A DNA stretch of 10,699 bases from Desulfatirhabdium butyrativorans (lineage in GTDB: Bacteria > Desulfobacterota > Desulfobacteria > Desulfobacterales > JAIFKL01). The stretch is taken from NCBI GenBank assembly GCA_022736535.1, contig DZCT01000154.1, forward strand, positions 1-10,699, read 5' to 3'. How positions within the stretch are numbered: position 1 is the first letter of the stretch; each line of letters starts with the position of its first letter. The notes beneath the pieces were generated by a model, which did not search any database, was not told where the DNA came from, and was given only the letters and a program-made list of their open reading frames with translations. Shown here piece after piece: positions 1 through 6,206 of the stretch. Both the position numbers and the translations under genes were made by a program.

Positions 1-1
1 A

Positions 2-118
2 AATGAACTGCTCGGCATACGGCATCTGCTGGGCGGTTCCGGGGCTTCGGAAAAAGTTGCGGAGATTGCTTTAACTATTCTGACACAAAAGCACGAAAGA
101 GATGAAAGCGCGAAATGA
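2..118 (+). CDS. lpxB: C-terminal end of probable lipid-A-disaccharide synthase (LpxB), 5' end outside window
   Basis: An open frame enters from the left edge and stops at TGA 116-118, giving the last 38 residues of a protein. The segment LLGGSGASEKVAEIAL matches the pattern I know from the C-terminus of LpxB (a leucine-glycine-glycine turn, then GASE/R-x-VA and a hydrophobic helix). LpxB is the inner-membrane-associated glycosyltransferase that joins UDP-2,3-diacylglucosamine and lipid X to make the lipid A disaccharide; its presence would imply an outer membrane. The stop overlaps the ATG of the next gene (ATGA, 115-118), so the two are probably co-transcribed and translationally coupled. 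The last dozen residues (after LTIL) are charged and come from A-rich 'cacgaaag' type DNA that looks repeat-derived. Another GT-B-type glycosyltransferase could end similarly, and the fragment is too short to settle it. Confidence 0.5.
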   Translation, partial: NELLGIRHLLGGSGASEKVAEIALTILTQKHERDESAK

Positions 119-1314
119 AAGAGATGAAAGTTGTTGATGGTAAAGCCGAGACCTCTTATAAAACATTGCTTTTTGTATGCTGTGCGATTTCTTTCGGCAG
201 TTATTCCGCCTCGTATATGAGACTTCCGGTGGTGCCGCTTTATGCCCGGTCTTTAGATATTCCGACGGCACAGATAGGTGTCATCAATTCGGCTTTCTTT
301 TTGATGGCAGGCTTGCTGTCACTGCCTTCGGGGATGCTCTCCGACCGTGTGGGATGCAAACGGGTCGCGGCTTTCGGACTGGTGATGTTGACGCTCTCTT
401 CTTTTCTGCTCTGTTTTTCTGAGACATTCAGTCAACTCACATTTGTCTATCTGCTCTTCGGCGTGGGCATTGCCGCGTTCGGTCCCACAATGATGTCTTA
501 TGTCGCGGATATTTCTCCGCCCACGCATCTGGGGCGTTCTTACGGATGGTACACCACCGCGCTTTTCGGCGGCATGAGCGTGGGACCTGCCATCGGGGGC
601 TTTGTGGCGCAGGAGTTCGGATTCCTCCGTGTTTTTTTTATTTCAGGCATCTTCATTTTTCTGAATTTCTGGGCGCTTGTGATTTTCTTTCCCTCCTCTC
701 CTTCCGCTGACAAACGGCAAAAAAAAGCTGTGGTTGTAAAAATGCTTTTCAAAAACCGCACGCTGATTGCCTGCTGGCTTACGGCTATTGGCGGCTGTTT
801 CGGACTTGGCATGTTTATCACTTTTATTCCGCTGCACGCGCAGAATCAGGGCTTGAACGTCGGAGAGATCGGCTTGGTCTTTTCCGCTCAGGCGATTTCC
901 AACGCGCTGTCACGGATTCCCTTCGGCTATCTCAGCGACAGGATCGGACGGCGCAGCCTGCTGGTTATCATCGGATTTATAGGCGTTGCCGCAGCCATGG
1001 CAGGATTCGGAATATCTGCAACTATCTGGCATTTCATCATGTTCGCGGTTGCCGTCGGGGTCGGTATGGGATTGGCGTTTACCTCGGTAGGCGCGCTCAT
1101 CGCGGAGGTCGTTCCTTCAGAGGCGCGGGGCTTTGCCATGGGCGGATATAACACCTGTATTTACTTGGGAATGATGCTCAACGCGGCGTTTATGGGAACT
1201 GTCATTCAGGCTGTCGGCTTCAGATATGCTTTTTTCATTGTCGCGTCAGAAATACTTTTCTTCATCAGCGTATTTTATTTTTTAATCAAAGATTTTAAAA
1301 AGTTGAATGTTTGA
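115..1314 (+). CDS. MFS transporter, 12 TM, probable drug/metabolite efflux type
   Basis: This is a 399-residue inner-membrane permease of the major facilitator superfamily. About twelve hydrophobic segments are split into two halves by a basic central loop near residues 196-210 (SADKRQKKAVVVK). The signature loop motif A occurs twice: GMLSDRVGCKR at residues 73-83 and GYLSDRIGRR at 271-280, each with the conserved Asp-Arg. In TM5 the sequence from G144 to G162, ending GPAIGG, fits motif C, which is characteristic of proton-coupled antiporters (family knowledge). Export of a small molecule is therefore more likely than uptake, but the substrate cannot be read from the sequence. The ATG at 115 overlaps the upstream stop; a second ATG at 124 is possible but has no space for a ribosome site. 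The gene converges on the toxin gene, with a small GC-rich hairpin between them. Confidence 0.88.
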   Translation: MKEMKVVDGKAETSYKTLLFVCCAISFGSYSASYMRLPVVPLYARSLDIPTAQIGVINSAFFLMAGLLSLPSGMLSDRVGCKRVAAFGLVMLTLSSFLLCFSETFSQLTFVYLLFGVGIAAFGPTMMSYVADISPPTHLGRSYGWYTTALFGGMSVGPAIGGFVAQEFGFLRVFFISGIFIFLNFWALVIFFPSSPSADKRQKKAVVVKMLFKNRTLIACWLTAIGGCFGLGMFITFIPLHAQNQGLNVGEIGLVFSAQAISNALSRIPFGYLSDRIGRRSLLVIIGFIGVAAAMAGFGISATIWHFIMFAVAVGVGMGLAFTSVGALIAEVVPSEARGFAMGGYNTCIYLGMMLNAAFMGTVIQAVGFRYAFFIVASEILFFISVFYFLIKDFKKLNV

Positions 1315-1338
1315 GCATGATAAAAAGAAATTACATAA

Positions 1339-1352
1339 GCCCCGTCAGGGGC
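1339..1352. terminator. GC-rich hairpin between convergent genes, possible terminator or repeat fragment
   Basis: GCCCC-GTCA-GGGGC forms a perfect 5-bp stem with a four-base loop, 25 bases after the MFS stop and 24 bases before the end of the toxin gene on the other strand. The position between convergent genes suits transcript-end protection. No T-run follows directly on either strand, so it does not look like a standard intrinsic terminator. The flanking text (aagcccc to ggcatatttgtagc) may instead belong to a dispersed intergenic repeat, but only one copy is in this window. Confidence 0.35.
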
Positions 1353-1375
1353 GGCATATTTGTAGCATGAGAGGG

Positions 1376-1729
1376 TTACAGGTTTTCCAATTCATCACAG
1401 AGATTTTTTAAGAGTTTTCCGATGTCATCTGAGCTTACATCATCTTTGTCTCCTTTAAAATAAACTGTCAGGAGATAAATGTTGAAGTCATTTTCCTTAA
1501 AAAGATAAATGATGCGGAATGCCCCGCTTTTACCCCTTTTCATATCGGCGCTTGCAACTCTTATCTTCCAAATCTCCCTGTCCCAGCCCGGAACGGGGTC
1601 GCCGAGAGGAGCATCGGATTCCAGTTTACGGATGATATCAATAATGTCATCCTTGATATGACGGTATTTCTTTTTCAGAATTTTCAGAGATTTCTGAAAA
1701 GTATCGGTCAGATAAACTTCATAATTCAT
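1376..1729 (-). CDS. RelE/ParE-superfamily toxin of a type II toxin-antitoxin pair
   Basis: This is a 117-residue protein, the usual size for RelE/ParE toxins. It begins MNYEVYLTDTFQKSLKILKKK and continues with a charged helical segment, then the pattern DREIWKIRV...KSGAFRIIYLF, followed by a beta-rich end (YLLTVYFKGDKDD). That layout (helical hairpin, then KxR and R-hydrophobic-Y strands) is typical of the RelE-like fold, whose members cleave mRNA at the ribosome or, in ParE, poison gyrase; which applies here cannot be told. I chose the ATG at 1729 over a longer open frame starting at 1774 because it carries AAGGAAG 7 bases upstream (GTATGGG spacer) and gives the usual toxin N-terminus. It overlaps the antitoxin reading frame by 11 bases, implying coupled translation with antitoxin first. 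It is convergent with the MFS gene. Confidence 0.82.
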   Translation of the reverse strand: MNYEVYLTDTFQKSLKILKKKYRHIKDDIIDIIRKLESDAPLGDPVPGWDREIWKIRVASADMKRGKSGAFRIIYLFKENDFNIYLLTVYFKGDKDDVSSDDIGKLLKNLCDELENL

Positions 1730-1961
1730 CCCATACTTCCTTCCAGCGGCTGACCTTGTTCTGTCTGACATCATCCAGCCCCTTGCGGATCAGTCTGACA
1801 AATTCCGCCGACGCTGAAAGATTTTTCATTTCCCGGTAATCTTCAATTTCCTCAAGCATTGAAAGAAAATTTTTTATCGGAATGATGACTGCCGTAGGGT
1901 GTCCTTTTTTATCAACAATATATTGTTCTGCAAACACTTTTAAATTTGTTTCCCTGCTCAT
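1719..1961 (-). CDS. Phd/YefM/RelB-like antitoxin
   Basis: This is an 80-residue protein. Its middle, YIVDKKGHPTAVIIPIKNF followed by LSMLEEIEDY, is the standard Phd/YefM pattern: a beta-hairpin with D-x-x-G-x-P-x-AVI, then a helix. In this family the N-terminal half dimerises and binds operator DNA, and the C-terminal half (here a charged, probably disordered stretch around residues 45-80) wraps the toxin. I chose the ATG at 1961 because AAGGAG lies 6 bases upstream; the frame could open at 1985 but has no such site there. The stop sits 11 bases inside the toxin gene. The operon is probably autorepressed by the antitoxin and the toxin-antitoxin complex, as is general for this class. Confidence 0.85.
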   Translation of the reverse strand: MSRETNLKVFAEQYIVDKKGHPTAVIIPIKNFLSMLEEIEDYREMKNLSASAEFVRLIRKGLDDVRQNKVSRWKEVWDEL

Positions 1962-2096
1962 GGAAAACTCCTTGCTTTCGGTCAAAATATTTATCCATGT
2001 CTGATGTTTTCGGAAAGTCGGACAATTTTTTCAATATCTGCAAAAAGAATCATAGACATATCTTTGTCTTTTATCTCATCCGAATAAATTCTTTCT

Positions 2097-2126
2097 ATAA
2101 TAAGAATAAATTAAGAATTTTGTCAA
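2097..2126 (-). promoter_or_regulatory. Predicted sigma70-type promoter for the toxin-antitoxin operon
   Basis: Read on the minus strand there is a perfect TTGACA (2121-2126), an 18-base spacer and TATTAT (2097-2102, five of six to TATAAT); with a 17-base spacer the -10 would be TTATTA. It points at the antitoxin start about 136 bases away. Downstream, an imperfect palindrome with AGACA and TGTCT arms (2054-2069) could be part of an operator. The leader is AT-rich and holds no other gene that I can support. Confidence 0.55.
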
Positions 2127-2155
2127 GAGTTTTTTCAGAAGAAGATTTCATTACG

Positions 2156-2169
2156 ATTTGTTGACAAAT
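2156..2169. promoter_or_regulatory. Short palindrome ATTTGT-TG-ACAAAT with embedded TTGACA
   Basis: Perfect 6-bp arms around a 2-base centre lie in the divergent region between the toxin-antitoxin operon and larB. The sequence includes a plus-strand TTGACA (2161-2166), but the best -10 at 17 bases spacing (TAGTTT) is poor. It could be a regulator site or a weak larB promoter; a second small palindrome, CTTAG-TTT-CTAAG, follows at 2182-2194. Functional assignment is a guess. Confidence 0.25.
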
Positions 2170-2217
2170 GTAAAAAAAGAACTTAGTTTCTAAGATATTA
2201 ATGATGAAAAGGATCAT

Positions 2218-2357
2218 TAGACTTTATCGGAAATAAGCGGCTGAATTTTTTATCTCTCGCAAAGCACGCAGAGAACGCAAAGGAAAAAAACTTTCATAAA
2301 AACTTTGCGCCCTCTGCGCCCTTTGCGAGAACCTTTTTTTATTTCCGATAAAGTCTA
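2218..2357. repeat. Palindromic repeat family A, copy 1 (left of larB)
   Basis: This 140-bp element is bounded by perfect 19-bp terminal inverted repeats, TAGACTTTATCGGAAATAA and its complement. Inside, one arm carries units of the form CGCAAAG and the other carries CTTTGCG. It is a complete copy of the family seen again at 3242-3394 and, without one or both ends, at 7584-7811. Compared with copy 2 it lies in the opposite orientation: its right 38 bases (2320-2357) are the exact complement of the left 38 bases of copy 2. It has no coding capacity for a transposase, so it resembles a MITE or REP-type non-autonomous element. It ends 15 bases before the larB start. Confidence 0.85.
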
Positions 2358-2372
2358 TTGCAACATCACGAT

Positions 2373-3122
2373 ATGGACATAAAATATCTGAAAAATCTGC
2401 TGGAGCAGGTTCAAAGCGGCAGCGTGGATATAGACGCTGCCGTGCATGAGTTGAAAAATCTGCCGTTTGAAAATCTGGGCTATGCCAGAATTGACAACCA
2501 CCGGAGCATCCGCACCGGCGTGTCGGAAGTCATTTACTGCGAAGGCAAAAACATCGAACAGATTCAGGGTATTGTCAGAAGAATATCTCAGCGGCATCAT
2601 AATATTCTCGCGACCCGATGCGGAAAACAGGTGTTTGAAGCTATCCGGGATGCAGATGCAGATGCCGTTTATTACGATCTTGCCCGGATTGCCGTCATCA
2701 AGCCCCAGCCGGTAGAAAAAGTCGGCAATATCGTTGTCGTCAGCGCGGGGACTTCCGACATTCCGGTGGCGGAAGAAGCCGCTGTCACCGCGGAAGTTCT
2801 CGGAAATCAGGTCAAACGCATCTACGATGTGGGCGTTGCCGGTATTCATCGGCTATTGGATGTTCGGGACGAGCTGTTTGAGGCAAATGTGGCGGTAGTG
2901 GTCGCGGGCATGGAAGGCGCGCTTGCCAGCGTGGTCGGCGGATTAGTTTCCTGTCCGGTCATCGGCGTGCCGACCAGCATCGGTTACGGCGCCAGCTTCG
3001 GCGGACTTGCCGCGCTCCTGAGTATGCTCAACAGTTGCGCTTCCGGCGTGTCGGTGGTCAACATAGACAACGGCTTCGGCGCGGGCTATCAGGCGAGTCT
3101 TATCAACAAATTATGTAAATAA
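2373..3122 (+). CDS. larB: LarB, pyridinium-3,5-biscarboxylate mononucleotide synthase (nickel-pincer cofactor)
   Basis: This is a 249-residue protein, close to the usual LarB length. LarB carboxylates and hydrolyses nicotinic acid adenine dinucleotide to P2CMN, the first step to the nickel-pincer nucleotide cofactor used by lactate racemase (LarA) and relatives. The N-terminal part has the family pattern GYARIDNHRSIRTGVSEVIY (residues 32-51). The C-terminal half is a PurE/AIR-carboxylase-like domain with VVSAGTSDIPVAEEAA, then GMEGALASVVGGL, PVIGVPTSIGYGASFGG and NIDNGFGAGYQA. The Cys in LNSCA (residue 222) sits where the catalytic cysteine of Lactobacillus LarB is expected. I chose the ATG at 2373 because the protein then begins like other LarB proteins; an in-frame TTG at 2358 is possible. 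No Shine-Dalgarno site is visible, since repeat A copy 1 ends just upstream. No larC, larE or larA is in the window. Confidence 0.92.
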   Translation: MDIKYLKNLLEQVQSGSVDIDAAVHELKNLPFENLGYARIDNHRSIRTGVSEVIYCEGKNIEQIQGIVRRISQRHHNILATRCGKQVFEAIRDADADAVYYDLARIAVIKPQPVEKVGNIVVVSAGTSDIPVAEEAAVTAEVLGNQVKRIYDVGVAGIHRLLDVRDELFEANVAVVVAGMEGALASVVGGLVSCPVIGVPTSIGYGASFGGLAALLSMLNSCASGVSVVNIDNGFGAGYQASLINKLCK

Positions 3123-3203
3123 TGTCATCGTGCTGTACAGTCGGAGCGGAAACAATTCGGTATCACGGAAAAACTCCCCGCTCCCTTCTCAAATTTATTT
3201 ATC

Positions 3204-3231
3204 TTGACATAAAAGCCTGTCTTTTTATAAA
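3204..3231 (+). promoter_or_regulatory. Predicted sigma70-type promoter between larB and repeat A copy 2
   Basis: TTGACA (3204-3209), a 16-base spacer and TATAAA (3226-3231) make a near-consensus promoter. It points right, towards the solute-binding protein gene 279 bases downstream. A transcript from here would run through repeat A copy 2 and the degenerate D element, so its leader would contain a large foldable structure. No other convincing promoter was seen closer to the gene. Confidence 0.5.
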
Positions 3232-3241
3232 CTGTAAAAAT

Positions 3242-3394
3242 TAGACTTTATCGGAAATAAAAAAAGGTTCTCGCAAAGGACGCGGAGAGCGCCAAGGAAG
3301 AAAGACAGAAAATATCCGGTCTGAAATTTTCAGCAGCTTTGCAGTCTCTGCGCTCTTTGCGGGAGACTCAGCCGCTTATTTCCGAAAATGTCTA
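3242..3394. repeat. Palindromic repeat family A, copy 2 (right of larB, inverted relative to copy 1)
   Basis: This is a 153-bp element. The left end is TAGACTTTATCGGAAATAA; the right end matches its complement at 17 of 19 positions. The right arm carries CAGCCGCTTATTTCC, the complement of the GGAAATAAGCGGCTG in the left arm of copy 1, which fixes the opposite orientation. The centre (about 3305-3340) has diverged from the other copies and the CGCAAAG units are less regular, so this copy is older or altered. It fills much of the 387-base gap between larB and the solute-binding protein gene. Confidence 0.82.
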
Positions 3395-3401
3395 TTATAT
3401 A

Positions 3402-3458
3402 TCCGGAATGTCAAACTGATAGTTTGGCTTTGCTGAAATTCCATTTCAGCGCTCCGGA
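3402..3458. repeat. Degenerate repeat family D element upstream of the solute-binding protein gene
   Basis: The stretch is bounded by TCCGGA at both ends and contains the hairpin GCTGAAAT-TCC-ATTTCAGC (3432-3450), then GCGCTCCGGA, which resembles the right end of the better preserved D copies at 4853-4919, 9695-9770 and 9777-9852. A second small hairpin, CAAACT-GAT-AGTTTG, lies at 3412-3426. I read it as a decayed copy; chance similarity of the left part is possible. Confidence 0.45.
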
Positions 3459-3509
3459 AAAAATCAGAGGCGGAAATTTGCAGAAAAATATTTATTATCA
3501 GGAGGTTTT

Positions 3510-4727
3510 ATGAAAAAACAGTTTTGGCTCATGGTCTGTCTGGCGTTTTGCCTGACATTGCTCACGGGAACGCCGGTTTTTGCGGAAAAAGCAATCAAAG
3601 TCGGTATCGTTGACTGTTACAGCGGACCGCCCAGCACCTACACCAACGATGTCCGGGATGCCTTCAAACTCGCAACGGACAAAATCAACGCCAAAGGCGG
3701 CGTTCTGGGCAGAAAAATCGAGTTTGTCACCCGGGACGACAAATTTAAAGTGGATGTGGGACTGAGCGCGGCAAAAGAACTGCTGATGCGGGAAAATGTT
3801 GACATTCTTATGGGAACGATCAACAGCAGCCTTGCGCTGGCCATTTCCGATCTGGCAAAAACAGAAAAAATTCCCTTTTTGGTCACATTTTCAAAAAGCG
3901 ACAAAATCACGGGCGAAAACGGACACCGTTATGTTTTTTCCATGAATGAAAACACCGCAATGGCTGGAAAAGCCGGCGCGGTGGGGCTGGCAAAGAAGCC
4001 TTTTGTGAAATACTGGATCGCAGGCGATGATTATGAATACGGTCATGCCATTGCCGACGGCGTATGGGAAAATCTCAAAAAGCTGAAACCGGAAGTGCAA
4101 CTGCTGGGACAGTCCTGGTGGAAAGTGGGCGAACCGGATTTTACGCCTTACATTACCGCCATTCTCTCGGCAAAACCGGATGCGGTGATTGTCGCCACCG
4201 GCGGCAGAGCCTGCGTGCCGTTTCTGAAAGCGGCTCAGGCGACCGGTTTCAACAAGCAGATTCCTTTTTTCATGCACACGGCAACCGAGCTTTCCACGCT
4301 GGAGCCGCTGGGACTTGACGCGCCCGAGGGCGTCATCGGCACGTCGAATTATCAGTTCTACTATCCCGATACGCCGGAAAATCAGGCATTTGTCAAAGAT
4401 TTCAAAGACGCTTTCGGCAGATATCCCAGAGTCGGCGCGCTCTACGGCTATATCACGGCGGTTTTCATGGCAAATGCCTATCAGAAAGCCGGCGAAGTCA
4501 ATACTGAGAAATTCATTGACGCGCTGGAAGGCATGAGCGTTGACAGCCCCATCGGCAAACTGACCCTGCGGAAAGAAGACCATCAGGTGATGTTTCCCAT
4601 GTTCATGGGCGTCACCAAGAAAGCCGAAGGCTACAATTTCCTGATTGCGACAGATATTGTCACCATTCCCGGCGAAGAAGTGATGCCTACAGTCGAAGAA
4701 ATCAACAAGGCGAGAGGGAAGAAATAA
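3510..4727 (+). CDS. ABC transporter periplasmic solute-binding protein, branched-chain amino acid (LivJ/LivK) type
   Basis: This is a 405-residue exported protein. Residues 1-25 form a classical signal peptide (MKKQ, a hydrophobic core, then TPVFA) with likely cleavage before EKAIKVG. No lipobox cysteine is present, so a soluble periplasmic protein is expected. The mature part follows the Peripla_BP_6 type I fold: IKVGIVDCYSGP at the first strand, then AFKLATDKINAKGGVLGRKIE, LLMRENVDILMGTINSSLALA, a second lobe near VKYWIAGDDYEYG, and PDAVIVATGGRACVPFLKAAQ. This family binds branched-chain amino acids, amides, urea or aromatic acids for ABC import; the ligand here is not predictable. The start is secure: AGGAGG (3500-3505) lies 4 bases before the ATG. 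No LivH, LivM, LivG or LivF gene adjoins it, so it must share a transporter encoded elsewhere or act as a sensor. Repeat element B begins 8 bases after its stop. Confidence 0.9.
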   Translation: MKKQFWLMVCLAFCLTLLTGTPVFAEKAIKVGIVDCYSGPPSTYTNDVRDAFKLATDKINAKGGVLGRKIEFVTRDDKFKVDVGLSAAKELLMRENVDILMGTINSSLALAISDLAKTEKIPFLVTFSKSDKITGENGHRYVFSMNENTAMAGKAGAVGLAKKPFVKYWIAGDDYEYGHAIADGVWENLKKLKPEVQLLGQSWWKVGEPDFTPYITAILSAKPDAVIVATGGRACVPFLKAAQATGFNKQIPFFMHTATELSTLEPLGLDAPEGVIGTSNYQFYYPDTPENQAFVKDFKDAFGRYPRVGALYGYITAVFMANAYQKAGEVNTEKFIDALEGMSVDSPIGKLTLRKEDHQVMFPMFMGVTKKAEGYNFLIATDIVTIPGEEVMPTVEEINKARGKK

Positions 4728-4811
4728 AAATTTTTGCCACGAATGCACACGAATGTTTCACGAATTAAAATACACGAATTAAATTAAAAAATGTATGAGT
4801 TACGCACTCGG

Positions 4812-4946
4812 CTCGTTCCCACGCAGAGCGTCAATGCCGTCAAGTTAAGCCTTCCGGAGTGCTGAAATGAGCGAAGCGAAATTTTAGCACTTGCTAAAAT
4901 TTCATTTCAGCACTCCGGACGTTCCCACGCAGAGTGCGGGAACGAG
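4812..4946. repeat. Palindromic repeat family C ('ctcgttcccacgc' type), copy 1
   Basis: The left end is CTCGTTCCCACGCAGAGCG; the right end is CACGCAGAGTGCGGGAACGAG, so CTCGTTCCC is matched by its exact complement GGGAACGAG. The interior is split by element D (4853-4919). The same end sequence and the same kind of insert recur at 9669-9877, which supports it as a true family and not a chance palindrome. It lies inside element B. Confidence 0.75.
4853..4919. repeat. Palindromic repeat family D, copy 1 (innermost of the nest)
   Basis: This is a 67-bp near-perfect palindrome. The ends are TCCGGAGTGCTGAAATGA and its exact 18-bp complement. The centre is a second perfect hairpin, AAATTTTAGCA-CT-TGCTAAAATTT. 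Only the GCGAAGCG segment is unpaired on one side. Compared with copies 2 and 3 (76 bp) the asymmetric GCGAAGCG part lies on the other side, so this copy is inverted relative to them, and it lacks their TTTTTAGGCAGG insert in the loop. Confidence 0.85.
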
Positions 4947-5015
4947 AACTAAAAATTCGTGCAGTTTTATTCGTGAAAAATTTGTGTCCATTCGTGGCAG
5001 ATCACGCGCCGAAAC

Positions 5016-6188
5016 ATGAACTGGAAAATCTTCCGAATCCTTTTTTTTGCAATCTTTTCTTCCGTGCTGGGACAGGGAATAGTTGTTCCGCTGCTGCCTG
5101 TTTACGCGCAGAAACTCGGCGCGACCGGCATCCATATCGGACTCATTTTCGGCGCATTTTCTTTTTCCATGTCAGTGGTGCTGCCCTTTATCGGGCGGCT
5201 TTCGGACAGATCGGGACGAAAGCCTTTTATCATTGTCGGGCTGTTTGCCTACTTTGCCGCGTCTGTCGCGTTCATGTTTTCCTCAAATGTGACCGCATTG
5301 ATTGTGATACGCTTTTTACAGGGCATTGCCGCAGCCATGATTACACCTGTGGCAGAGGCATATATCGGCGACATCACACCGAGAGGAAAAGAAGGCATGG
5401 TCATGGGTCTGATGAATGTGGCATACTGCGGCGGATTGTCCGCGGGTCCCTTTATCGGCGGCATCGCAAAAGACGCCTTCGGTATGCAGGCTGCTTTTTT
5501 TATCATGGGAATGATATGTCTCTGCGGCTTTATGATGAGCAGTCTTTTACTCCCAAGCCGGAAAGAGGAAAAGCTGATTGCCAAAAATACTGAACCGCCG
5601 CGTTACCGCGTTATTTTTCAAAGCAGACACATCACCGGACTCTTTCTGTTCCGCTTTGCTTACAGCATCTGTCTCGGTATTGTCTGGTCATTTGCGCCCC
5701 TGATCGCCGATAAGGAATACGGCTTCTCCGGCACTGCGACCGGCATGGTGATTATGCTCGGCGTATTTGTCAGCGCGGTGATCATGACGCCGATGGGGCA
5801 TCTGGCAGACAGATTCAGCAAGCGGATGCTGATGGCGGCAGGCGGTCTTGTTACATTCGCTGCCATGTTTTTCTTTACACGCCTGCACGCGTCCTGGGAA
5901 CTTTACGCTGTCAGCATTCTTGTCGGTGTCGGAAACGGGGTTTCCATGCCGCCGGTCATGGCAATGACCGTGATTCTGGGACGTAAAAATGCGGCGATGG
6001 GAACGATCATTTCGCTTCTGATATTAGCCGAAAGCATGGGCGCGGTTGCCGGGTCTGTGCTGGGCGGCTCAATCGTGGATATATGGAATATGAAAGCCGC
6101 TTTCGGCAGCGGGGGAGCTGTCATGCTGCTGGCAACGCTGCTGGGGATGTATCTCACTTCGGATTTCCGCAGACTTGAAAAAGGGTAG
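5016..6188 (+). CDS. MFS transporter, 12 TM, multidrug-efflux-like
   Basis: This is a 390-residue inner-membrane permease with about twelve hydrophobic segments. Motif A, GRLSDRSGRK, is at residues 60-69, and its counterpart GHLADRFSKR begins the second half. RFLQGIAAAMITPVAEAYIGD (99-119) and the TM5 motif C segment 131-149, ending GGLSAGPFIGG, are typical of proton-driven drug exporters (established for the family). The substrate is unknown. It is only a distant relative of the MFS protein at 115-1314: the same fold and motifs, but different loops and termini. The ATG at 5016 gives a normal N-terminus running straight into TM1. No convincing Shine-Dalgarno site precedes it, because repeat B ends 16 bases upstream; translation may be weak or rely on an element-derived leader. 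Confidence 0.88.
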   Translation: MNWKIFRILFFAIFSSVLGQGIVVPLLPVYAQKLGATGIHIGLIFGAFSFSMSVVLPFIGRLSDRSGRKPFIIVGLFAYFAASVAFMFSSNVTALIVIRFLQGIAAAMITPVAEAYIGDITPRGKEGMVMGLMNVAYCGGLSAGPFIGGIAKDAFGMQAAFFIMGMICLCGFMMSSLLLPSRKEEKLIAKNTEPPRYRVIFQSRHITGLFLFRFAYSICLGIVWSFAPLIADKEYGFSGTATGMVIMLGVFVSAVIMTPMGHLADRFSKRMLMAAGGLVTFAAMFFFTRLHASWELYAVSILVGVGNGVSMPPVMAMTVILGRKNAAMGTIISLLILAESMGAVAGSVLGGSIVDIWNMKAAFGSGGAVMLLATLLGMYLTSDFRRLEKG

Positions 6189-6206
6189 CGGTCTAAAAGT
6201 AGTGTT

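Larger units (their letters stand above)
4735..4999. repeat. Palindromic repeat family B ('ccacgaat' type) carrying nested elements C and D
   Basis: The left arm (4735 to about 4784) reads TGCCACGAATGCACACGAAT with further ACGAATT units. The right arm (about 4951-4999) is its near-complement, ending TGTCCATTCGTGGCA. The arms are about 48 bp each and would pair with few mismatches. The space between them is occupied by element C, which itself holds element D. The outer ends fall 8 bases after the solute-binding protein stop and 17 bases before the next start, so the whole gap is repeat DNA. Confidence 0.78.

Noticed and set aside
1946..2164. 72-codon open frame on the plus strand
   Set aside because: It starts inside the antitoxin gene on the opposite strand, is of low-complexity AT-rich composition and has no ribosome site.
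2355..2849. 164-codon open frame on the minus strand
   Set aside because: It lies antisense within larB, whose family motifs are clear. The translation has no recognisable pattern and no ribosome site.
2218..3394. Composite transposon with its own transposase
   Set aside because: Neither repeat copy has coding capacity, and larB is a metabolic enzyme. Only a non-autonomous cassette can be argued.
3891..4748. 285-codon open frame on the minus strand
   Set aside because: It is the complement of the solute-binding protein gene and rich in His, Arg and Phe, as typical for shadow frames. The plus-strand gene has a signal peptide, motifs and a strong ribosome site.
4934..5593. 219-codon open frame on the plus strand overlapping the second MFS gene
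   Set aside because: It is out of frame with the MFS motifs, Cys/Arg/His-rich, and starts inside repeat C.
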